DNA from: Thermanaeromonas toyohensis ToBE
GTDB lineage: Bacteria; Bacillota; DSM-521; Neomoorellales; Neomoorellaceae
Assembly: GCF_900176005.1 (NCBI RefSeq)
Contig: NZ_LT838272.1
Coordinates: 3,118,501-3,182,500, forward strand
Length of the DNA stretch: 64,000 nt
Direction: 5' to 3'
The notes beneath the pieces were generated by a model that saw only the letters and a program-made list of their open reading frames with translations, did not search any database and was not told where the DNA came from. Position 1 is the stretch's first letter. The number at the start of each line of letters is the position of its first letter. A program made the translations under genes and the position numbers. Of this stretch, positions 19,207 through 26,460 are shown one piece after another.

Positions 19207-19884
19207 ATGGCCTTAAATAGTATAGCCCAATTGCCCATCCAAGTAACCCTCGAAGAATGGGAAAAACAAACTTTCCGAAGTTCCGGCCTTACCATTATTT
19301 ATCCTAAAGGGTATATTATCTTTGCGGCTGGGGATGTGGCTGATAAAGTATATTTAATAAACCGTGGTCGGGTTAAAATTTACCGCCTCACCCTAGAAGG
19401 CCGTAGGGTCACTGTCTCTATCCGGGAGACCGGAGAGCTCTTCGGTCTAGCTGAAACCCTATGTGGGACGGATAGAGTCTGCTTTGCCGAAGCTCTAGAA
19501 GAAGTTAATGTCTCGGTACTCAAAAAAGAAGTCTTTGAAAACCTTTTGTTAACCTATCCTTTATTGGCCATTAAAATAGCCAAAATTCTCGGAAGTCGTT
19601 TGCGAGAAGCAGAAAGCCTTATTCACCACCTTATGTATTGCCAAATACCCCAAAGACTAGCCCTGCTGCTTTTGAAATTAGCCGAGCGTTGTGGGCAGAA
19701 AACAAAAAACGGCATACTTTTAAACTTTCGTTTAACCCATGAAGAAATAGCTTGTATGATCGGTACCTCCCGCCAGACGGTAAGCTCTGTACTCAACAAC
19801 TTTAAAAAGGCTAAAATAATTGCCATCGATGAGGAAGGTCTACACCTCCTGGCCCCAGAAAAATTAGCCCAGCTATTGACATAA
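19207..19884 (+). CDS. Crp/Fnr-family transcriptional regulator
   Basis: From ATG 19207 the protein has 225 aa, the normal family size. It has a cyclic-nucleotide-binding-like beta-barrel (YIIFAAGDVADKVYLINRGRVKIY near residues 40-62), a long dimer helix and a C-terminal winged HTH (THEEIACMIGTSRQTVSSVL). The N-terminal four-cysteine cluster of Fnr is absent, so a small-molecule effector is more likely than an Fe-S sensor. The open frame reaches TTG 19126, but the promoter lies there. It precedes the transporter and AprA-like genes and is a likely regulator of them. Confidence 0.85.
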   Translation: MALNSIAQLPIQVTLEEWEKQTFRSSGLTIIYPKGYIIFAAGDVADKVYLINRGRVKIYRLTLEGRRVTVSIRETGELFGLAETLCGTDRVCFAEALEEVNVSVLKKEVFENLLLTYPLLAIKIAKILGSRLREAESLIHHLMYCQIPQRLALLLLKLAERCGQKTKNGILLNFRLTHEEIACMIGTSRQTVSSVLNNFKKAKIIAIDEEGLHLLAPEKLAQLLT

Positions 19885-19917
19885 GCCCGGATCGTATAAC
19901 AGGTCCGGGCCCTTTTA
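19885..19917 (+). terminator. Intrinsic terminator after the Crp-type gene
   Basis: GCCCGGA (19885-19891) pairs with TCCGGGC (19904-19910), followed by CCTTTT. It directly follows the stop codon, so the transporter gene 150 bases later needs its own promoter. Confidence 0.8.
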
Positions 19918-20069
19918 ATGTCGTGCAAATGACACTCTTTTTGTCGTTTTACTGACCTACAGAAAGCACCCAGGCGTGCTAACCTATATATAGCTGTTTT
20001 GTGATTAGGTTCATTTTCTTAAAATGTAAAGCTTAAGGTTAAATATAAGAATCTAAAAGGAGGGAAAAT

Positions 20070-21503
20070 ATGGATAACACCAAAGCCCTACCTAAGACTC
20101 AAATAGTGGGGTTAATTTTATCCTTCGGGTTGCTTTTAAGCTTAACCCTCGGTCCTCCCCTTCCCGGCTTAAAACCGCAAGCCCAAACTGTATTGGGGAT
20201 TTTCTTATGGTTTATTACCTGCATGGTTACAGATGCACTCCCTAAGGCCATTATAGGTCTTGCAGCGCCTATGCTTCTAGTAATATTGGGTAATATCAAA
20301 ATCCCCGAAGCCTTTGGTGCATTTTCTAATAACGAATTTTTCCTAGCTATAGGTGCCTTTGTATATGCCGCCATTATGATGGGAACTCCACTAGGCAAGC
20401 GGATAGCGCTAAGCATCACCAGCGCCTTGAAATCCACCAAAGTTACCCGCATCCTCCTGGGACTAACCTTAGCCGATGTAGTTATAGGTGGCCTGCTTCC
20501 TACAGTCAGCGAAACAGCCCTCTTTCTGCCCATCACTAAAGGGGTTACCGGGCTGATGCGCGGCCGGGAACACCTACCTGAAAGCCAAAGGATAAATACC
20601 GCTCTTATACTTACTATTACCGGCCTGGTCCCCCTTTTCACCGGTCCCCTGATCTTAACCAGCCATTTCCCTAACGTAATGCTGGCCGGCCAGCTTGCTA
20701 GCTCAGCTAAAATTTATATCTCCTGGGCAGACTGGTTCCTTTATAACTTACCCCTCTGGGGGCTCCTTCCCCTACTCCTCTTGTATGTAACCTGGTATTT
20801 CCGGTTAAGGGGCCTGGACATACCCGGGGCAGATGAGGAATTACCTAGGCTAAAAAAGGAGTTAGGAAGAATTACCTGGCCGGAAGTTTGGGCCCTCATC
20901 TGTCTGGGTATTGGGCTAATCTTATGGATCACTGAGGGTAAGTTCCACCAGATAAAAACCGGAATGGTAGCTCTTCTAGTTCTGTTACTGGTCTTCCTTC
21001 CCTTCGGTCGGCTTAAGTTCGAGGAAATCAATAAATATATCATGTGGGATGTATGGGTACTCCTAGGCGGGGCTATTTGCTTGGGAGATGCTCTGTATAA
21101 GTCCGGTGCTGTAAGCTGGCTTTCCAGCTTCATAGTAACCCCCCTAAAGTCCCTAGGGCACCCCTTCCTAATACTCTTCCTTTTAGTATTCGGTTTCCAC
21201 ATCGCCCGGGCGGGGATCGTAAGCGCTGTGGCCATGGGCGCAGCCTTCATTCCCTTAACTATAAGTCTGGCCAAAGAGCTCGGTTTCAATGTTCTACCCT
21301 TCTGCTTAATAACAATAAACTGTTTAAGCTATGCCTTTTTCTTACCTATTTCTATAACTGCCTTCCTCATAGCCTGGGGAGCCTCCGGAACCCCTACTTC
21401 CCAAGCCATGAAGTTTGGAGCTCTTTTGTCGGTCCTGGCTAACATCTATGTAATAGTAGTCCAAAGTGCCTGGTTAGCCCTGCTGGGCCACCCGCTGTAT
21501 TAG
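20070..21503 (+). CDS. DASS/SLC13-family anion transporter
   Basis: A 477-aa membrane protein with about 11-12 hydrophobic segments. Two re-entrant regions typical of divalent-anion:sodium symporters are seen: LLPTVSETALFLPI (S147-E148-T149) and AWGASGTPTSQAMKFGA near residue 440, where the usual SNT motif reads SET and SGT. The family moves sulfate or C4-dicarboxylates with Na+. Placement 75 bases before an AprA-like gene favours sulfate, thiosulfate or a related sulfur anion, but the changed motif leaves the substrate open. ATG follows AAGGAGG. Confidence 0.85.
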   Translation: MDNTKALPKTQIVGLILSFGLLLSLTLGPPLPGLKPQAQTVLGIFLWFITCMVTDALPKAIIGLAAPMLLVILGNIKIPEAFGAFSNNEFFLAIGAFVYAAIMMGTPLGKRIALSITSALKSTKVTRILLGLTLADVVIGGLLPTVSETALFLPITKGVTGLMRGREHLPESQRINTALILTITGLVPLFTGPLILTSHFPNVMLAGQLASSAKIYISWADWFLYNLPLWGLLPLLLLYVTWYFRLRGLDIPGADEELPRLKKELGRITWPEVWALICLGIGLILWITEGKFHQIKTGMVALLVLLLVFLPFGRLKFEEINKYIMWDVWVLLGGAICLGDALYKSGAVSWLSSFIVTPLKSLGHPFLILFLLVFGFHIARAGIVSAVAMGAAFIPLTISLAKELGFNVLPFCLITINCLSYAFFLPISITAFLIAWGASGTPTSQAMKFGALLSVLANIYVIVVQSAWLALLGHPLY

Positions 21504-21578
21504 GTATAGGGCTGGCTGCTGGGTAACGAGGTACCCCTGCGGAATATTAAAAAACCCAGAAGGAGGATTCTTAAGTTT

Positions 21579-23339
21579 ATGAAGGAAAAGAAACCCTTAC
21601 CTAAAACCCTAGAAGAAATTGAAGAAGTAATTATGGAAACCGATGTCCTGGTTATCGGAGGCGGAAACGCAGGTTGCTTTGCCGCCATTGAGGCTAAGAA
21701 ACTAAATCCCAACCTTAAAGTTACCATTATGGAGAAAGCTCATATTGACCGTAGCGGCTGCTTGGCCGCCGGCATGGATGCCATCAATGCTTATATCAAG
21801 AAGGGCAAGACCCCGGAAGAGTTTGTAAAATGGAGCCGTTCGCAAGTACGGGGGCTGCTCCGGGAAGACCTGGCCCTTTCCCTGGCCCAGATCCTCAATG
21901 AACCGGTAGAGGAATGGGAGAAGTGGGGACTGCCCATCAAAAAAGATGAGAATGGTGAGTACCAGGCCAGGGGCCAGTGGGATATAGCTATCCAGGGCTC
22001 GGAAATGAAGGTGATCCTGGCTGAAAAAACGCGGGAGATGGGAGTAGAGATATTAAACCGGGTGGTAGCCACTAACTACCTCTTGGACGGTGACCGCGTT
22101 ATAGGCGCCATGGGTTTCGGCGTCCGGGATGGCAAATTTTATGTAATAAAAGCCAAGGCCACCATTGTAGCTACCGGAGGAGCAGCCGGTCTTTATAAAC
22201 CCTACACCAATGATGGAATAGATTGCCACCATCAAATATGGTATTGTCCCTTCAACACAGGAACTGGCTACGCCATGGGAATACGGGCCGGTGCAGAGAT
22301 GACCTCCTTTGAAATGAGGTGGGCAGCTGTACGCACTAAAGATTTCAACGGCCCCATTGACACCATCTCTGTAGGTTACAAGACCCCTATGATCAACGCC
22401 AAAGGCGAAAAGATCCTTCAAGAAAAATACGCCGAATGGGGCGGTGATAAAGCTCCCCGGTTTATAAGGGTATTCGCTCCTATGGAAGAATGGCTGGCTG
22501 GTCGTGGGCCCTGTTATGTGGACACAACGCAAATGACCCCCGAGCAAATCAAAGAAATGAAGATGGATTATTTAAATGAACGGCCGAGCTTTGTACTCTT
22601 CCTAGCTAGCCGAGGCCAAGATTTATCTCGAGAACCCCTGGAAGTATATGGTAGTGATCCTTACATTGTTGGCGGCCATACAGCGAGCGGTTACTGGATA
22701 AACGTGGATAGGGCCACCACCTTGAAAGGCCTCTATGCGGCCGGCGATGTGGCGGGTGGTGTGCCTAACAAATTCGTAAGCGGCTGCGCGGCGGAAGGGA
22801 TCCTCGCAGCCAGGGGAGCCCTCAAATATATAGAGTCCCTGCAGGAAGAGCTTAAACTCGACCACGCCCAAGTAGCCCGGGAGAAGGAACGCGTCTTTGC
22901 TCCTCTTTTGAGCGGCGCCCAAGGAAAAGACGGGATCACCCCCCGGGAAATGGAAGAAAGAATGCAGAGGCTTATGGATGAATATGCTGGGGGAGTACAC
23001 CAGTTCTATCGTATGAACGAGGAAAGGTTAAATTATGCCCTTCAACATATTCAAATGCTAAAAAATCAAACCCAATATCTGGTGGCCCAGGACCTTCACG
23101 AGCTTATGCTGGCCCATGAAGTAATTGACCGGCTGGACGTAGCAGAGGTGCTTATCCACCACCTTCTCTTCCGACGGGAGACCAGGTGGCCAGGGTGGCA
23201 AACTAGAATGGATTATCCCGAAGTTAACCCTGAACTCGACTGCTTTGTGAATTCCCGCAAAAATCCCACCACAGGAGAAATAGAGATGTTCACACGGCCC
23301 TACGAACAGATGATCCCGGGCGACCGCCTGCGCCCGTAA
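21579..23339 (+). CDS. AprA-like flavoprotein (APS reductase alpha subunit family)
   Basis: The 586-aa protein has an FAD Rossmann motif (VIGGGNAGCFAAIEAKK, residues 25-41) and the AprA-specific pattern DRSGCLAAGMDAINAY. The stretch IWYCPFNTGTGYAMG, AGAEMTSFE, RTKDFNGP resembles AprA very closely. N70, W221, R252 and H367 fall where AprA has its recalled active-site Asn74, Trp234, Arg265 and His398, and the W-to-R spacing of 31 is identical. It is shorter than AprA (about 620-660). Substrate could be APS or another acid. Next come an AprB-like ferredoxin and an Hdr-like protein. No sat or dsrAB is nearby. Confidence 0.85.
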   Translation: MKEKKPLPKTLEEIEEVIMETDVLVIGGGNAGCFAAIEAKKLNPNLKVTIMEKAHIDRSGCLAAGMDAINAYIKKGKTPEEFVKWSRSQVRGLLREDLALSLAQILNEPVEEWEKWGLPIKKDENGEYQARGQWDIAIQGSEMKVILAEKTREMGVEILNRVVATNYLLDGDRVIGAMGFGVRDGKFYVIKAKATIVATGGAAGLYKPYTNDGIDCHHQIWYCPFNTGTGYAMGIRAGAEMTSFEMRWAAVRTKDFNGPIDTISVGYKTPMINAKGEKILQEKYAEWGGDKAPRFIRVFAPMEEWLAGRGPCYVDTTQMTPEQIKEMKMDYLNERPSFVLFLASRGQDLSREPLEVYGSDPYIVGGHTASGYWINVDRATTLKGLYAAGDVAGGVPNKFVSGCAAEGILAARGALKYIESLQEELKLDHAQVAREKERVFAPLLSGAQGKDGITPREMEERMQRLMDEYAGGVHQFYRMNEERLNYALQHIQMLKNQTQYLVAQDLHELMLAHEVIDRLDVAEVLIHHLLFRRETRWPGWQTRMDYPEVNPELDCFVNSRKNPTTGEIEMFTRPYEQMIPGDRLRP

Positions 23340-23384
23340 CTAATATATATAAAACATCACTACTCACTAGGGAGGGAGAAAGCG

Positions 23385-23705
23385 GTGCCCCCTAAGGTAA
23401 TATTGGAAAAATGCGATGGGTGTAAAGCGGAAAAGGAGCCCTTGTGCGAGCAGATATGCCCCGGCGACCTTATGACTTTAGGCGAAGACAATAAAGCCTA
23501 CTGCCGGGATCCCCGGGATTGCTGGGACTGCATGTCCTGCACTAAAGTATGCCCCCGGGGAGCCATAGAAACTCGGCTACCCTATCAGCTGGGATACTAC
23601 CCAGCAAAGCTAATACCCCTTATGGGGACCAATAGGATAATATGGACATGCGTAGACATCAATGGTAAAGTAGAAAGGTTCGTTTGTAAGACCAGGAATG
23701 ATTAA
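23385..23705 (+). CDS. AprB-like ferredoxin subunit without the C-terminal tail
   Basis: The 106-aa protein has two [4Fe-4S] motifs: KCDGCKAEKEPLCEQICP and CWDCMSCTKVCPRGAIE. The insert between the first Cys residues and the later MGTNRIIWTCVDINGKVERF strand region are AprB features rather than those of a simple ferredoxin. AprB is usually about 150 aa, with a C-terminal tail that wraps around AprA; here that tail of about 45 residues is missing. GTG start behind GGGAGGGAG, 45 bases after the AprA-like gene. It should pass electrons to the FAD of the alpha subunit. Confidence 0.87.
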   Translation: MPPKVILEKCDGCKAEKEPLCEQICPGDLMTLGEDNKAYCRDPRDCWDCMSCTKVCPRGAIETRLPYQLGYYPAKLIPLMGTNRIIWTCVDINGKVERFVCKTRND

Positions 23706-23730
23706 AAGCTAAAACTAAAACGTTGGTACC

Positions 23731-23765
23731 ACCTGGCAGCGGTATAGAGGAAACCGCTGCCAGGT
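23731..23765 (+). promoter_or_regulatory. Perfect 13-bp hairpin between the AprB-like and Hdr-like genes
   Basis: ACCTGGCAGCGGT (23731-23743) and its complement (23753-23765) enclose a 9-base loop. There is no T run after it, so it is more likely an mRNA-stability or processing element, or a partial attenuator that lowers expression of the third gene, than a full terminator. Confidence 0.6.
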
Positions 23766-23816
23766 CGCTCTAAGGGTCTCCGCCAAGGCTCTTTTCGCTT
23801 TAGAGGGGGAGAAAAA

Positions 23817-25193
23817 TTGCAGATAGGTGTATTTTGCTGCCGCTGCCACGGTGAGTTAGAGGAGTTCCTAGATTTTAACTTTCTTATAGAAAAGATAAAA
23901 CTGGCCCGAGGAGTTGCTTGGGTAGAAATTATCGATCAGGCTTGCATAAGCCCAGCCCCCACTGAGATATCCCGAAAAATTAAAGAAAAAGGGCTCAATA
24001 GAGTAGTTATCGCCACTTGTTCTCCCTATTTGTATTCTGGCCATCTCTTCAGCTTAGCTAAGGAAAATGGACTTCACCCTCAACTGGTAGAAGTAGCCAA
24101 CATCCGCGAACAATGCGCTTGGGTCCACCCTGTAAGAGAACAGGCCACACTCAAGGCACTAGATTTAATCCATATGGCCTGCGCCCGCGTCTCCGCGGTA
24201 GACACAAACTATAGAGTAACCCAGAAAGGCACTCCTACGGCCTTGGTTAACAAGCTGAAATGTGATCGCTGTAAGCGCTGCTTGGAGGAGTGCCCCCAAG
24301 GTGCTTATGAGCTGGACCCCGACGGTTTCCCTTCCCCCAACCCCAAAAAGTGCCAGCGGTGTGGAATTTGCGTGGGTGGGTGTCCTTTACAGGCTATCTC
24401 TTTGCCCGATTTCCGGCTAGAAGAAGTGGCAGCCATGATAAACGCCATTGATATGGCCGAAATACCAGAAGAGGAGCCCGTCATTTTAGGTTTCTTCTGC
24501 CGGCATGATGCTTATCCCGAAGCTGACCGCTTGGGAAGGGAGCGCATCCCTTATCCAGCTAATCTTCGCATTATCCGCGTACCCTGCTCAGGAGCTGTCA
24601 ATATGTCCCTGGTGACAGACGCTCTGTCCTTAGGGATAGATGGCGTCATTATAGCCGGGTGCCGGGAAAATCAGTGCCGCTACAAGCAGGGCAATTCTCT
24701 AGTTAGTTCCCGTATAGAAAGCCTAAAGGAAACCCTGGCCAGAATGATGATAGAGCCAGAAAGGGTAAGATATCTCGCCTTGGCTGAAGTTACCCCTTTC
24801 GTAGCCAGTATAGAGGAAAATCTCTGTAATGGCTGCCTTACTTGTAAGCAGGTATGTCCCTTCCAGGCCATCTCCCTCTGTGAGACCTTAAGTTTTACTT
24901 CTTTCTCCTTTGGGGAAAATCAGAAGTTAATATCTCCCCTGGTTTCTTCTAAACCGCTCCCTTATATAGATCCCAACCTCTGCCGGGGCTGCGGAATATG
25001 TGCCGTGGCCTGTCGTGCAGGGGCTATAAAATTAAAAGGCTTTAGCGACCAAAGCATCCTTTCTCAAATCGATGGACGCTCATTTCCTCCTGAAACAGCC
25101 CCTTCCCAGGGTAAAGGAGTACTTCCAGACTTTTTAATCCAATATGTGCAGGAATTAAAAACTATAGGGCCCAATCCTTTTCGTCTACGATAA
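23817..25193 (+). CDS. HdrA N-domain / ferredoxin / MvhD-like hybrid without FAD domain
   Basis: The 458-aa protein starts like HdrA (GVFCCRCHG; LNRVVIATCSPY near 60-70; VANIREQCAWVH near 93-104). It then skips the thioredoxin-reductase-like FAD domain and goes straight to two [4Fe-4S] motifs (residues 149-160 and 179-189). Residues 220-292 are an MvhD-type domain with PCSGAVN and GCRENQCRYKQGN, but its first CxxC reads C228-R-H-D. Two more [4Fe-4S] motifs follow (337-347 and about 390-402). Likely an electron conduit to the AprBA-like pair, comparable to part of QmoB. TTG start after GAGGGGGAG. Confidence 0.85.
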   Translation: MQIGVFCCRCHGELEEFLDFNFLIEKIKLARGVAWVEIIDQACISPAPTEISRKIKEKGLNRVVIATCSPYLYSGHLFSLAKENGLHPQLVEVANIREQCAWVHPVREQATLKALDLIHMACARVSAVDTNYRVTQKGTPTALVNKLKCDRCKRCLEECPQGAYELDPDGFPSPNPKKCQRCGICVGGCPLQAISLPDFRLEEVAAMINAIDMAEIPEEEPVILGFFCRHDAYPEADRLGRERIPYPANLRIIRVPCSGAVNMSLVTDALSLGIDGVIIAGCRENQCRYKQGNSLVSSRIESLKETLARMMIEPERVRYLALAEVTPFVASIEENLCNGCLTCKQVCPFQAISLCETLSFTSFSFGENQKLISPLVSSKPLPYIDPNLCRGCGICAVACRAGAIKLKGFSDQSILSQIDGRSFPPETAPSQGKGVLPDFLIQYVQELKTIGPNPFRLR

Positions 25194-25859
25194 ACCGCGG
25201 CTTTGCTGGAAAATCACTAGGGAGTATATAACGCTTAAAACGCTAGCCAATATAATCGCTGTTATTACAATTGTGAAAGCTATAGTACCCCTGGCCAAAA
25301 AAGCAGTAAGGATAGAAATAACACCTGCCAATACATAGGCTATACCAGCCAAGCGGTGGGTCCTACGCCAGACTTCTTCATTGGCTAAAGTCCAGGGAGT
25401 ACGGATCCCCACAAAGTAGTTATACCTGACCCGGGGTAGGTAATTACCTATGAGAAGAAATAATAACCCTAGTAAAGCAGGCATTACCCGGTCCATAGGC
25501 ACGTAATAGCCCAGGGCGGAGGTCAGGACTAGACCATAAAGAATAGCCATAAATAGCACCAGACCCAGGCGAATAACCCGGTAGGCTCCGAGGAATTTAA
25601 GATAATTTTCCCTCCGGGGGTCTACCAAAGGTAGGACTAACATTAAAACGTAAAGGCCGGCTGTCAAGAAAGGAAGCATAAAAGCACCGAAGGACCTGGA
25701 ACCGTAATTATCCACTTGACCTGCTGCGTTCCAGTGAATGGGTACTCTTTCAGGTAAATAGGGGTAAATTATTGCGCCAGCCAAGAGCATTATAAGTAAA
25801 ACTAATATAGCCGGCCAGTCCTGGACCAGCATCTTTTTATCCAGGCGGTAATTTTCCAT
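25185..25859 (-). CDS. sdpI: SdpI-family membrane protein (DUF1648 + SdpI)
   Basis: A 224-aa membrane protein with six hydrophobic segments. The N-terminal DUF1648 motif LPERVPIHWNAAGQVDNYGSR and the C-terminal SdpI motif VRYNYFVGIRTPWTLANEEVWRRTHRLAG are clear. In Bacillus, SdpI gives immunity to the SdpC toxin and sequesters the repressor SdpR. A SdpR-like ArsR-family gene lies just upstream, but no sdpABC toxin genes are present. The 3' end overlaps the convergent Hdr-like gene by nine bases. ATG after AAAGGAGG. Confidence 0.9.
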   Translation of the reverse strand: MENYRLDKKMLVQDWPAILVLLIMLLAGAIIYPYLPERVPIHWNAAGQVDNYGSRSFGAFMLPFLTAGLYVLMLVLPLVDPRRENYLKFLGAYRVIRLGLVLFMAILYGLVLTSALGYYVPMDRVMPALLGLLFLLIGNYLPRVRYNYFVGIRTPWTLANEEVWRRTHRLAGIAYVLAGVISILTAFLARGTIAFTIVITAIILASVLSVIYSLVIFQQSRGLS

Positions 25860-25899
25860 AAGAAGTCCTCCTTTAGCAAATATTCATTCTTATACACCC

Positions 25900-26184
25900 T
25901 CATTTTGGGGGCGTTTTCCCATTACTCTTGACAATTTCCAGTAACCAACTCAATAAATCTTGAAATACAGTTGTGTTTAATGAATAAACAATGTATTGCC
26001 CCCGACGCTCATCAAGGACTAATCCGGCCTCCTTCAGCACTGCTAGGTGATGAGAAATAGTAGGCTTGGTAAGGTTAAAATGTAGGGCGATCTCCCCTGC
26101 CGTCAAATCCTTCCGGGCTAAAAGACGCAAAATTTCTCGCCGAGTAGGGTCTCCCAAAGCCCGGAAAATATTATTTAACCCCAT
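25900..26184 (-). CDS. sdpR: SdpR-like ArsR-family repressor
   Basis: A 94-aa winged-HTH protein: MGLNNIFRALGDPTRREIL at the start, then TAGEIALHFNLTKPTISHHL as recognition helix and wing DERRGQYIVYSLN. The ArsR metal-binding ELCVC motif is absent, which fits the SdpR branch, where the membrane protein SdpI controls activity. It should repress its own operon. ATG 26184 follows AAAGGTG; the frame also opens at GTG 26193, which lies against that site. Confidence 0.88.
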   Translation of the reverse strand: MGLNNIFRALGDPTRREILRLLARKDLTAGEIALHFNLTKPTISHHLAVLKEAGLVLDERRGQYIVYSLNTTVFQDLLSWLLEIVKSNGKTPPK

Positions 26185-26221
26185 GTAGTTCACCTTTTAT
26201 TTCGATATTTATCTAATTGCT

Positions 26222-26250
26222 AGTTTAAAAGTTAATTAGTTCTTTGTCAA
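26222..26250 (-). promoter_or_regulatory. Promoter of the sdpR-sdpI operon
   Basis: Minus-strand TTGACA (26245-26250), a 17-base spacer and TAAACT (26222-26227) lie 38 bases before the sdpR start codon. Confidence 0.7.
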
Positions 26251-26378
26251 GGTGAGGGTTGGAAAACTGCTGTTGCCTGCTTTGGCGTACCTACAGAAGG
26301 TGCAAAGGAATAAGCAGAATAAGCAATTGTATATAAATAAAATCACCCACACGATAAAATAATAACATAAAGAAGGGC

Positions 26379-26407
26379 TTGACGGCTCTTACGAAGGGGC
26401 ATATACT
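26379..26407 (+). promoter_or_regulatory. Promoter of the copA operon
   Basis: TTGACG (26379-26384), a 17-base spacer and TATACT (26402-26407) form a strong sigma-A promoter 54 bases before copA. Confidence 0.8.
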
Positions 26408-26416
26408 AGTTTTAGA

Positions 26417-26433
26417 ATACCCCCAAGGGGTAT
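26417..26433 (+). promoter_or_regulatory. CsoR-like operator at the copA transcription start
   Basis: The palindrome ATACCCC-CAA-GGGGTAT lies about 10 bases after the -10 box, over the expected transcription start. It matches the TACCC...GGGTA pattern of CsoR-type copper repressor sites. No csoR gene is in the window, so the repressor would be encoded elsewhere. Confidence 0.65.
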
Positions 26434-26460
26434 ATAGGTAAACAAAGGAGAGGTTTCCCC

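Noticed and set aside
19926..20069. Possible Crp/Fnr binding site before the transporter (AACCTA...TAGGTT)
   Set aside because: The half-sites are 19 bases apart and match neither the Crp nor the Fnr spacing; too weak to annotate.
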